Positions 8,871 through 17,280 of a stretch of DNA of 55,902 bases are shown one piece after another (position 1 is the first letter of the stretch; the number at the start of each line of letters is the position of its first letter). Position numbers and translations under genes: made by a program. The stretch comes from Anaerolineales bacterium. Lineage in GTDB: Bacteria > Chloroflexota > Anaerolineae > Anaerolineales > RBG-16-64-43. The notes beneath the pieces were generated by a model, which was not told where the DNA came from, did not search any database, and saw only the letters and a program-made list of their open reading frames with translations. The stretch is taken from positions 1 through 55,902 of the forward strand of contig JAFGKK010000087.1 of assembly GCA_016928575.1 (NCBI GenBank), in the 5' to 3' direction.

Positions 8871-10593
8871 CGTGCACATCTCGACCTCGCCGAACGGGGT
8901 CTCCGATGGACGGCCGCGGATCGGCACAGGCTGAATGGCAAGCCCCGACGCGTCCCGCAAGACGGATTTTTCATTGCGATCCGCTTTTCCGGTTTGGTCT
9001 TCCCCGGGAGGAAGAGCCGGCGAATACCCTGCGTTCTTCCCCTTGTCGTTTTTTCCGCATCGTCGGCGGATGACGCAAGCGCCGGCGCCGAACCGCCGGC
9101 GCCGTTTCCCGGCTTGGTCTTTACGACCCCAAGCCATAAAGCGCTCGGATCGGCATCCCGCCGCGGTGGCGGTCCGGAGGTCGTCCCGCCGCGGGGAACC
9201 CGCCGGCGATATTCCGACCTGCAGGCAGGATCGGGAAAGAGGCGAGGGATCGGGTTGATGTCGGTCTGTCCGGGATTATTTTCTATGCGCGGGATCGGCG
9301 GGAAAAAACCAATTGTCTGCCCACCCCGATGCGGGAAAAACACAACCCGCCGGAAAGGCTTTTTTTTTCCCCCCCCATCCGATCCTCCCGTCACCGTCAC
9401 ACGCTCCGCTCGTGACGGGCGTTCCGGGATTCATTTTTCCAGCCCGGATCTCATGATCGACGGCTTCGGGAAAGTGCACTCCTTTTTCCGAGGTTGTGGA
9501 GCCGGGAACCGATCCCGGCGCAATTCCGGGAAAGGTGATCGAACCTGTCCCGAGCGATTGTCAAGAACGGGGCGAGGGAAAGCAAGGGGGCGCGAGGGGA
9601 AGGCGGAGGAACGGGTAGCTGATCCTGAGGTTGAGGAGATATAAAACCAGCAAAGGAAAGCGTTTGTTCTTTGTAGAAAACCGTTTTGATTTATGAAAAA
9701 TTTGCTCAGCTACATTGACTAGCCTATGCAAGGATGCTATGATTTTTCCTTGTACGCTTCCGCATCCTTGAGACGATTTGATCGTCTTTCGCAATCCAAA
9801 GAAAACGGATTTCCGTTGCCTCTTTTTCGGACCAGTATCTGTTTGGAAGAAGACGGAAACCGCGGCGGTTATCATGCGCGGGCTGGGGGGAGAAGCCGAA
9901 TTCATTTTCCGGTAACGTTTTCATGATTACTCATTCGACTCATGCCCGACGGGTACCGCCGACGGTCGGACAACTAATGTGCGATACCGGTTGTCGCTTC
10001 CCGTCGGTTTCTGCCGATACCGGGGCTATGCAGACGCCGTTTAATCCGGCAACTCCCGGAACGATTATTCGATTTTTCCATAAAAAAAGCCCAGGGTGGT
10101 TTCCCCGTTCAAACCAAACGGCGATCTGTCAATCTCGCAAAAACCGAAGGCGTTGCCTGCCTGGGCAAGCTTCGGATCCCTTGGCCGGGTATATCCGGGC
10201 TGGGGGAACGCTGCGGTTGGCCAATACCTGTAATGAATTCGGCGAACGGAAATCCCCAGGACGACAGGCAGCGGAAAACCTGAACTGTTCTGGGATCTAC
10301 GATGTCTCCCGGCGTGATCCGGCTGAGCCGCTTTGCGGCCGCCGGATGGACGAGGTCAAATTCGGAAATCCGGACTGCCGCGGCAACCCATCCCGCCGGG
10401 CGGGGAGGAATTTCAACCGCGGTGGCAAACCGGCAATCCAAAGGGCGGGAGTGATGCCGGCCGAAAAAAAACAACCTCGTCCTGGTCGTCCTTTTTCCGC
10501 CGCCCGCTTGACGATCGCGGGCTTTTCCGAAAACCGTCGGTCGGCATCTCCGGCGGCACTCCGACCGGCGCATTCCGATTCCGGAAGGGCGCG
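8871..10593. other. 1.7-kb region without a convincing gene
   Basis: All open frames here have low-complexity Arg/Gly/Pro/Ser-rich translations without recognisable domains, so I do not call genes. The stretch 9640-9870 is clearly AT-richer and holds a strong promoter (listed separately) followed by small hairpins. Part of 9597-9655 resembles sequence near 42270-42350. The remainder may be an unusually long leader of the transporter operon, relics of genes, or spacer DNA. Confidence 0.55.
9715..9743 (+). promoter_or_regulatory. sigma70-type promoter in the gene-free region
   Basis: TTGACT at 9715-9720, a 17-base spacer and TATGAT at 9738-9743 give five of six matches in each hexamer. Transcription would begin near 9750. 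The first good plus-strand start codon is at 10594, so this promoter makes either an 840-base leader for the transporter operon or a separate short RNA. A 7-bp hairpin (arms 9771-9777 and 9781-9787) follows early in the transcript. Confidence 0.65.
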
Positions 10594-11652
10594 ATGAGAT
10601 CCGAACCGAAGGCGGCCTTCCCGTACTTGCTCGAGGTGAGAAACCTCAAAAAGCATTTCCCGATTCAAAAAGGCTTTTTTTTCACCAAGGTCATCGGACA
10701 CGTAAAGGCCGTCGACGACGTCAGCTTTTTCATCCGGCCCGGCGAAACGCTGGGGCTGGTGGGGGAAAGCGGATGCGGAAAAACCACCACCGGGCGGCTG
10801 ATCATGCGCGCCTACGATCCGACCAGCGGCGAAGTGTGGTTTGACGACTGCAAACTCGGACGGGTGAACGTCGCCGAATTGGATTCCAAACAGCTTCGCC
10901 AAATTCGCATGAACATGCAGATGATCTTCCAGGACCCATACTCCTCCCTGAACCCGCGCATGAACCTGCTGCAGATCGTCGGGGAGCCGCTGTTGGTCAA
11001 CGGAGTCGCCAAGGGAAGGGAATTGCGGGAGCGGGTCGCCGAATTGCTGCGCGTGGTCGGCCTTCGTCCGGAATATATGATCCGATACCCGCACGCTTTT
11101 TCGGGGGGCCAACGCCAGCGGATCGGCGTGGCCCGCGCCCTGGCGCTCAATCCGCAATTGGTGGTTTGCGACGAGCCCGTCAGCGCGCTCGACGTTTCGG
11201 TCCAGGCCCAAACCCTGAACCTTTTGCAGGACCTGCAGAAGGATTTCAACCTGACGTACCTGTTCATCTCCCACGATCTCAGCGTGGTGGAGCACATCAG
11301 CGACCGGGTGGTGGTGATGTACGTCGGCAAACTGGTGGAGCACGCGCGCACCGAGGAGCTGTTTTACAACCCGAAGCATCCCTACACCGAAGCCCTGCTT
11401 TCGGCGGTGCCCAAGCCCGATCCGCGCCGTCGGACGACACCCATCATCCTGCAGGGGGATGTGGCCGACCCGGCCCACCCGCCCGGCGGATGTTATTTCC
11501 ACCCGCGGTGCCGCTTCTGCATCGAGCGGTGCAGGACGGAGGAGCCGCAGTTGCGCGAGATTGCGCCCGAGCATTACGTCAGCTGCCATCGGGCAGACGA
11601 GTTGGCTTTGGCCGGGGTGTCGGAAATCGCCGGAAAGGAGTCGGCGAATTAA
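10594..11652 (+). CDS. oppF: Opp/Dpp-type ABC transporter ATP-binding protein (OppF-like)
   Basis: 352 residues, cytosolic ATPase of a peptide/oligosaccharide-type ABC importer. It shows Walker [11 protein letters not shown]-loop region [11 protein letters not shown], signature [15 protein letters not shown], Walker B LVVCDEP and the switch His in FISHDLS. The C-terminus has the oligopeptide-transporter extension with the Cys cluster [14 protein letters not shown]. The ATG at 10594 has GGAAGGG about 6 bases upstream; an 87-codon in-frame extension has no family similarity and is rejected. It is the first gene of the order ATPase, binding protein, permease, permease, ATPase. The gene name reflects family only; the substrate is probably not a peptide given the neighbouring GH115 gene. 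Confidence 0.88.
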   Translation: MRSEPKAAFPYLLEVRNLKKHFPIQKGFFFTKVIGHVKAVDDVSFFIRPGETLGLVGESGCGKTTTGRLIMRAYDPTSGEVWFDDCKLGRVNVAELDSKQLRQIRMNMQMIFQDPYSSLNPRMNLLQIVGEPLLVNGVAKGRELRERVAELLRVVGLRPEYMIRYPHAFSGGQRQRIGVARALALNPQLVVCDEPVSALDVSVQAQTLNLLQDLQKDFNLTYLFISHDLSVVEHISDRVVVMYVGKLVEHARTEELFYNPKHPYTEALLSAVPKPDPRRRTTPIILQGDVADPAHPPGGCYFHPRCRFCIERCRTEEPQLREIAPEHYVSCHRADELALAGVSEIAGKESAN

Positions 11653-11784
11653 CCCGGCCTGCGGAGAACGCTTTGAGCGAGAAGAAGAGATTTGCGCAGG
11701 AAGAAAGGAGGAACCCCGGCGACCATTGATGGCAACGACGATCCCGTCGAATCAAGACTGGAATCCATCCAAGGAGGAAACCCT

Positions 11785-13794
11785 ATGAGCAAGCGCAAGA
11801 TCACCAGACGCGAATTCTTGCAGGTTACCGCGATGACCGTGGGCGGCACCACCCTGGCGGCCTGCGGCACCGCCACCCCCACGCCGGCCCCGACCACCGC
11901 GCCCAAGCCCACGGCCGCCCCCACCGTGGAGACCGGCGCCGCTTATAAAGAACCGGCCATGCTGGAATCCTTGGTCGCCGACGGCACACTGCCGCCGGTT
12001 GCCGAGCGTTTGCCGGAAAATCCGTGGGTCGCCCCCGTCCTGGACAGCAACGGCGTCTCCGGCGGGATTATCCATCGCGGCTACACCGGCCCGGGCGACA
12101 AATGGGGCATGTCCAAACTCTGCGACCGCGGCATGGTCTGGTTCGACCTGGACCTGGTTATGCAGCCGCGTCAGTGCGAATCCTGGGAGGTCAACGAGGA
12201 CGGATCGCAGTACACCTTCCATATCCGCAAGGGCATGAAGTGGTCCGACGGCGTGGAATTTAAATCGAGCGACGTCCGCTTTTGGTACGAGCAGGTCAAG
12301 CTGAACAAGACCCTCTACCCCGCGACGGACGGCAAGTGGTGGACCGGCAGCAGCGACGCCAAGCGCTATATGACGGTCGAAACGCCGGACGACTACACCT
12401 TCATCTTCAAGTACCAGGACCCCAAACCGCTGTTGATCTACATCATCGGCCGCGAAGGGATCGGAACGCCCGAGCACTACATGAAGGAATGGATCATGGA
12501 CACGGCGACCGACAAGGACGCCTTGCAGGCCAAGGTCACCGCGGCGGGCTTCGAATCCTGGGACAAGTACTGGATCGACAACCGGCAGTTCTACATGTGG
12601 AACACCGAACTGCCGCACCTCGGCCCCTGGACCGCTAAGAACGATCTCAACTCGGAAAAGTGGATCATCGAACGCAACCCCTACTTCTTCGGGGTCGATT
12701 CCGACGGCATGCAGCTCCCGTACCTCGATGCGGTGCACAGCCGGAAATTCGCCGACACCCAGACCTTCAACCTCTGGATCGCCAACGGCGAGATCGACTT
12801 CCAGGCGCGCCGGGTGCAGGTCGGCGATTACACCTACTTCAAGGAAAACGAATCCTCCGGCGATTACCAGGTCGTGGTCTGCCCGTCGGCCCGGCACATG
12901 GTGGTGGTGCTCAACCAGGCCAGCAAGAACGAGCAGCTGCGCGCGTTCTTCATGAACCGCGACGTGCGGATCGCCCTCTCGCTGGCGATCAACCGGCCCG
13001 GAATCAACGAGTTGAACTACCTCGGCCTGGGCACCCCGCGCCAGTACAGCCCGTTGACCCTCTCGCCGCAGTACTACGAAAAACTCTCGAACGCCTACAT
13101 CGAGTACTATCCGGCCAAGGCCAATCAGATGCTCGACGACGCCGGATACGCCGCCAGGGACGCGGAAGGCTTCCGCAAGTATTCGGACGCCGAAGACGCG
13201 GAGACGATCTTCTTCGTCCTGGAAGGCCAGTTCGGCGCCGGAACGCCCGACGAGGACGCCGGCCAGCAGGTGGTCAAGATGTTCAAGGCCGTCGGCGTGA
13301 AGTGCGAGTACAAGTTCGTGGAGCAGACGCTCTACAACCAGCACTACACCTCCAACGACATGGACGCCGCCTGGTGGTTCGCCGACCGGACGGTCGTCCC
13401 GCTCGCGGCCGAAGCCCTCATCTTCCGCGGCGTGGCAAGCGACCGGCCCTTCGTCGACGCCTACAACAAGTTCTTCGACGATCCCGAAAACCCGATCGCC
13501 ATCGAACCGCCGGCGGACCACTACGTCCGCAAGCTCCACGACCTCTGGGACCAGATCCTCAAGACCGGCGATCCGGCCGCGCAGAACGACCTCTTCCGCC
13601 AGATGCTCGACATCTGGGCCGAGGAACTGCCCATGATCGGCGTGGTCGGCGAACTGCCCGCGCTGACCATCGTCAAGAACGGGCTCAAGAACTTCGCCTC
13701 CAGCCCGAACGACGACACCACCTGCGACGAGTACGTCCGCAATCCCGAAACGCTCTTCTGGGAGGATCCGTCGCAGCACATGGACGACGCGTAA
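11785..13794 (+). CDS. extracellular solute-binding lipoprotein, Opp/Dpp family (SBP_bac_5)
   Basis: 669 residues. It starts KRKITRREFLQ, a twin-arginine-like motif, followed by a hydrophobic stretch and lipobox LAACG, then a Thr/Pro/Ala linker. The body has family-5 landmarks such as 'WEVNEDGSQYTFHIRKGMKWSDGVEFKSSDV' spread over the early region and a C-terminal domain with NRDVRIALSLAINR. The size is above that of typical peptide-binding proteins (about 540), as often seen in oligosaccharide-binding members. The start has AAGGAGG 8 bases upstream. It captures the ligand for the two permeases that follow. A xylan or glucuronate oligosaccharide ligand is inferred from the GH115 gene downstream. 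Confidence 0.88.
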   Translation: MSKRKITRREFLQVTAMTVGGTTLAACGTATPTPAPTTAPKPTAAPTVETGAAYKEPAMLESLVADGTLPPVAERLPENPWVAPVLDSNGVSGGIIHRGYTGPGDKWGMSKLCDRGMVWFDLDLVMQPRQCESWEVNEDGSQYTFHIRKGMKWSDGVEFKSSDVRFWYEQVKLNKTLYPATDGKWWTGSSDAKRYMTVETPDDYTFIFKYQDPKPLLIYIIGREGIGTPEHYMKEWIMDTATDKDALQAKVTAAGFESWDKYWIDNRQFYMWNTELPHLGPWTAKNDLNSEKWIIERNPYFFGVDSDGMQLPYLDAVHSRKFADTQTFNLWIANGEIDFQARRVQVGDYTYFKENESSGDYQVVVCPSARHMVVVLNQASKNEQLRAFFMNRDVRIALSLAINRPGINELNYLGLGTPRQYSPLTLSPQYYEKLSNAYIEYYPAKANQMLDDAGYAARDAEGFRKYSDAEDAETIFFVLEGQFGAGTPDEDAGQQVVKMFKAVGVKCEYKFVEQTLYNQHYTSNDMDAAWWFADRTVVPLAAEALIFRGVASDRPFVDAYNKFFDDPENPIAIEPPADHYVRKLHDLWDQILKTGDPAAQNDLFRQMLDIWAEELPMIGVVGELPALTIVKNGLKNFASSPNDDTTCDEYVRNPETLFWEDPSQHMDDA

Positions 13795-13812
13795 CAAATC
13801 CCAGATCGCCGA

Positions 13813-13850
13813 CGGCGTTCCCCCTTCCCGCAAGGGAGGGGGGAACGCCG
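13813..13850 (+). terminator. 17-bp hairpin between binding-protein and permease genes
   Basis: Arms 13813-13829 and 13834-13850 pair over 17 bp with one G-U and a GCAA tetraloop. No U-tract follows. It lies 19 bases after the binding-protein stop. Such hairpins in ABC operons commonly protect the upstream mRNA or attenuate read-through so that the binding protein outnumbers the permeases; that role is inferred here. Confidence 0.7.
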
Positions 13851-13928
13851 TTCCCGGGCGGAGAATCCTCCTCCCCGGGAAAAACCGCGAATCGGGATGA
13901 GACGGCAATCCCCCGCCGGAGGTAACGC

Positions 13929-14915
13929 ATGCTCGGATACATCCTGCGCCGGATCGCGATCATGATCCCGACGCTGATCGTCATCTCCATCATCACCTTC
14001 ATCATCATCCAGCTGCCGCCGGGGGATTTCCTGACCTCGTACGCCGCCAGCCTGCGGTCCCAGGGCGAAGTCGTCGACGAGGCCGAATTGGAAGTGATGC
14101 GCGAACGCTATGGGCTGAACCAGCCCGTCTACGTGCAATACGCAAAGTGGATCTGGGGGATCGTATCCCGCAACGACTGGGGGCAGTCGATGTCGTTGCA
14201 GGTGCCGGTCAAGGACCTGATCTGGCAGCGGATGGCGCTTTCGATGGTCCTGTCGGTGGTCTCGCTGATCGTCGGCTGGTTCATCGCCATCCCGCTCGGG
14301 GTGTATTCCGCCACGCACCAATATTCCATCGTCGATTACGTCGTAACCTTCATCAGCTTTATGGGGATCGGCACGCCCAGCTTTTTGCTGGGGCTGGTCG
14401 TGATGTACGTTGCCATGAACTCCCTCGGGCTTTCCGTGGGAGGACTGTTTTCCGACAAATATCTGCTGGCGCCCTGGTCGTGGGAGAAGGTCGTCGACCT
14501 GGCCAAGCACATCTGGATTCCGATTTCGATCCTGGCGTTCAACGGGACGGCCGGCGGGCTGCGCACCACCCGCGCCAATTTGCTGGACGAGCTCAACAAA
14601 CCGTACGTCGAGACGGCGCGCTCCAAAGGGCTGAAGGAAGGGCGTGTCATCTGGAAGTACCCGGTCCGCGTGGCGCTCAACCCCTTCTTCAGCACCGTGG
14701 GCTGGGAACTGGCCAACCTGATCGGCGGAGCCACCTTGCTGTCGATCGTCCTCAACCTGGAGACCGAAGGCCCGATGCTGCTCAACGCGCTGACCGCCCA
14801 AGATATGTACCTGGCGGGCAGTTTCCTGTTCCTGCTCAGCATCATGACGGTGATCGGAACCCTGGTGTCCGACATTCTCCTGGCGTGGGTCGACCCGCGC
14901 ATCCGCATGACGTGA
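13929..14915 (+). CDS. oppB: ABC transporter permease, OppB/DppB family
   Basis: 328 residues, integral membrane subunit. The start LGYILRRIAIMIPTLIVISIITFIIIQLPPGDF is the classic N-terminal segment and loop of DppB/OppB proteins. The cytoplasmic coupling (EAA) motif is visible as ETARSKGLKEGRVIWKYPVR. About six membrane segments fit the family length. A GGAGG site precedes the ATG by 5 bases. It forms the translocation pore with the next gene's product. Confidence 0.9.
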   Translation: MLGYILRRIAIMIPTLIVISIITFIIIQLPPGDFLTSYAASLRSQGEVVDEAELEVMRERYGLNQPVYVQYAKWIWGIVSRNDWGQSMSLQVPVKDLIWQRMALSMVLSVVSLIVGWFIAIPLGVYSATHQYSIVDYVVTFISFMGIGTPSFLLGLVVMYVAMNSLGLSVGGLFSDKYLLAPWSWEKVVDLAKHIWIPISILAFNGTAGGLRTTRANLLDELNKPYVETARSKGLKEGRVIWKYPVRVALNPFFSTVGWELANLIGGATLLSIVLNLETEGPMLLNALTAQDMYLAGSFLFLLSIMTVIGTLVSDILLAWVDPRIRMT

Positions 14916-14953
14916 ACCGGAGGGCCGCGCCTTCCGTGCCGCCGCGAGGGAAT

Positions 14954-16093
14954 ATGCCGAAGCCGCCCAAGGTTGTCTTGGAAAAGGAAGCCCAGATAGA
15001 GGAGAAGATCGCCGTCGCTTCGCCGCTGACGATGATGTGGTGGAAGTTCCGCAAGCACAAGATGGCGGTGGCGAGCAGCGTGTTCCTGGTTTTCATGTAC
15101 CTGTTGGCGGTCTTCTGCGAGTTCGCTTCGCCCTATCTGCCGGATGAAACCCTCGCCCGCTACAAATCGGCGCCGCCGTCGGTCATCCGCCTCGTCGACG
15201 CCTCGGGCAGGCTGCACCTCCCGTTCGTGTATCAAAGCGAGGTCTCGCGGGATCCGGAAACCCTGCGCACCATCTACACCGAAAACCCCGAAATCCGGCA
15301 TCCGATCAAGCTCTTTGTCAAAGGCCCGCCCTACAAATTTTGGGGGCTGTGGGAAACCGACATCCACCTGTTCGGGTTGGACGCGTCGACCGAGGAGGAG
15401 CGCCTGATGCTCTTCGGCGCCGACCGGATCGGGCGCGATGTGTTCACCATGACGATTTACGGCGGGCGCATTTCGCTCTCGATCGGCCTGATCGGCGTAG
15501 CCATCAGCCTGAGCGCGGGGATCATCATCGGCGGAATTTCGGGCTACTACGGCGGCGGCGTCGACAACGTCATCCAGCGGATCATCGAATTCATCCGATC
15601 CATTCCGCACATCCCGCTGTGGATGGCGCTCTCGGCCGCGCTGCCCCTGGAGTGGTCGGTCCTTAAGGTGTATTTCGCCATTTCGATCATCCTTTCGCTG
15701 GTCGGCTGGACGAGCATGGCCCGCACGGTGCGCGGCCGCTTCCTAGCGATGCGCGAGGAGGATTTCATCCTATCGGCCCGGCTGACGGGCTCGAGCGAGG
15801 GGCGCATCATCCTGGTGCATATGGTGCCCTCTTTCCTGAGCTACATCATCGCCATCCTCACCCTGGCCGTTCCGTACATGATCCTGAGCGAGACGAGTTT
15901 AAGCTTCATCGGCTTGGGCCTGCGCGCGCCGGCCGTCAGCTGGGGCGTGCTGCTGGCCGAGGCGCAAAACGTCCGCTCGATCGCGCTGACGCCGTGGGTC
16001 TTTTGGCCGGCGGTGGCGGTCATCTCGACCGTGCTGGCGTTCAACTTCCTGGGCGACGGAATGCGCGACGCCGCCGATCCCTACGCGCGGTAG
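14954..16093 (+). CDS. oppC: ABC transporter permease, OppC/DppC family, with long extracytoplasmic insert
   Basis: 379 residues. One N-terminal membrane segment (about 38-58) is followed by roughly 100 residues without hydrophobic stretches (SPYLPDETLARY to FGLDASTEEERL), then LFGADRIGRDVFT, the usual entry into the permease domain, and five further segments. The coupling motif is SARLTGSSEGRIILVHMVP. Ordinary OppC proteins have a shorter loop after the first segment; the insert would face the binding protein and resembles permeases I associate with oligosaccharide importers. The start ATG has GAGGG a few bases upstream; a much longer in-frame extension overlaps the previous permease and is rejected. 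Confidence 0.88.
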   Translation: MPKPPKVVLEKEAQIEEKIAVASPLTMMWWKFRKHKMAVASSVFLVFMYLLAVFCEFASPYLPDETLARYKSAPPSVIRLVDASGRLHLPFVYQSEVSRDPETLRTIYTENPEIRHPIKLFVKGPPYKFWGLWETDIHLFGLDASTEEERLMLFGADRIGRDVFTMTIYGGRISLSIGLIGVAISLSAGIIIGGISGYYGGGVDNVIQRIIEFIRSIPHIPLWMALSAALPLEWSVLKVYFAISIILSLVGWTSMARTVRGRFLAMREEDFILSARLTGSSEGRIILVHMVPSFLSYIIAILTLAVPYMILSETSLSFIGLGLRAPAVSWGVLLAEAQNVRSIALTPWVFWPAVAVISTVLAFNFLGDGMRDAADPYAR

Positions 16094-16102
16094 GAGTCAG
16101 CC

Positions 16103-17155
16103 TTGGACCAAAACAACCTGCTCCTGAAAATGACGGACCTGAAAACCTATTTCTTCCTCGACGAGGGGACGGTCAAGGCCGTCGACGGCGCCGACATGGA
16201 GATCCGCAAGTGCAGTACCCTTGGGGTGGTGGGCGAGAGCGGCTGCGGAAAAAGCGTCGCCGCGCGGTCGATCATGCAGATCGTCGCCAAGGGTGGACGG
16301 GTGGTCGACGGCAAAATCCTGTTCCATCACCAGTTGTGCGAGCCCGGCGCGGACCGGCGCGGGAGTCCGTCGGCGGAAATCATCGACCTGGCCAAGCTCG
16401 ATCCGCAGGGGGAGGCCATCCGCGCGATCCGCGGCGCCGAGATTTCGATGGTGTTTCAGGAGCCGATGACATCCCTCAGCCCGGTCCACACCATCGGCAA
16501 CCAGATCGGGGAAGTGATTTCCCTGCACCAAAAATTGTCGCCGAAATTGGCGCGCGAGCGGGCCATCGAAATGCTCGACCATGTCGGCATGCCCCTCCCC
16601 GGGCGCACCGTCGACCGCTACCCGCACGAGCTTTCCGGCGGCATGCGCCAGCGGGCGATGATCGCCATGGCGCTTTCGTGCCATCCCAGCCTGCTGATCG
16701 CCGACGAACCCACCACCGCGCTCGACGTGACCACCGAAGCCCAGATCCTTGCCCTGATGCGCCGCCTGCAGGAGGAGCTCGGGATGTCGATCCTGTTCAT
16801 CACCCACAACCTGGGGGTGATCGCGCAGATGGCGGACCGGGTGGCGGTGATGTACCTGGGGAAGGTGGTGGAAGACGCCGCGGTGGACGAGCTGTTCTAT
16901 AACCCCCTGCATCCCTACACCCAGGCGCTGCTGCAATCCATCCCGCGCCTGGGGTTTAAGCAGGGGCGCGCAGAGCGGCTGGCGTCCATCAGCGGTTCGG
17001 TGCCGGATCCGTACAACCTTCCCAAAGGCTGCCCGTTTCATCCGCGCTGCGCCCGGCGCGTTCCGGGCGTGTGCGAGAAGGAAGAACCGCCCCGCGTGAT
17101 CGTCGAGCCGGGGCACGAAGTGCGCTGCGTTCTCTACAAGCCGCCGTCGGGATAG
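16103..17155 (+). CDS. oppD: Opp/Dpp-type ABC transporter ATP-binding protein (OppD-like), TTG start
   Basis: 350 residues, second ATPase of the importer. Walker [10 protein letters not shown]-loop [12 protein letters not shown], signature [15 protein letters not shown], Walker B LLIADEP and switch FITHNLG are all present, with the C-terminal Cys-containing oligopeptide extension [11 protein letters not shown]...C. The TTG start at 16103 is supported by TAGGAG overlapping the stop of the permease gene 9 bases earlier. It ends the transporter cluster, 125 bases before the GH115 gene. Confidence 0.9.
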   Translation: MDQNNLLLKMTDLKTYFFLDEGTVKAVDGADMEIRKCSTLGVVGESGCGKSVAARSIMQIVAKGGRVVDGKILFHHQLCEPGADRRGSPSAEIIDLAKLDPQGEAIRAIRGAEISMVFQEPMTSLSPVHTIGNQIGEVISLHQKLSPKLARERAIEMLDHVGMPLPGRTVDRYPHELSGGMRQRAMIAMALSCHPSLLIADEPTTALDVTTEAQILALMRRLQEELGMSILFITHNLGVIAQMADRVAVMYLGKVVEDAAVDELFYNPLHPYTQALLQSIPRLGFKQGRAERLASISGSVPDPYNLPKGCPFHPRCARRVPGVCEKEEPPRVIVEPGHEVRCVLYKPPSG

Positions 17156-17280
17156 AATACAATACGTCCGCTTGCCGACCGCACCGGGAAAGGCCAAGAT
17201 AGCCGGAGGAGGAATCTCGGCCTTTTTCTTCGGCGCGGATGGAGGACGGGCGTGCGGATCCCCGTCCAGGAGGTGACGCT

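Noticed and set aside
8994-9644. 216-codon plus-strand frame after the RCC1 gene
   Set aside because: Low-complexity composition, overlapping frames of similar quality on both strands, no start signal.
9923-10597. 224-codon plus-strand frame before the transporter
   Set aside because: Arg/Pro/Ser-rich with many rare residues and no recognisable domain or ribosome site; treated as non-coding.
11752-13908. 718-codon antisense frame over the binding-protein gene
   Set aside because: Val/Gly/Asp-rich shadow; the sense frame has signal peptide, lipobox and family motifs.
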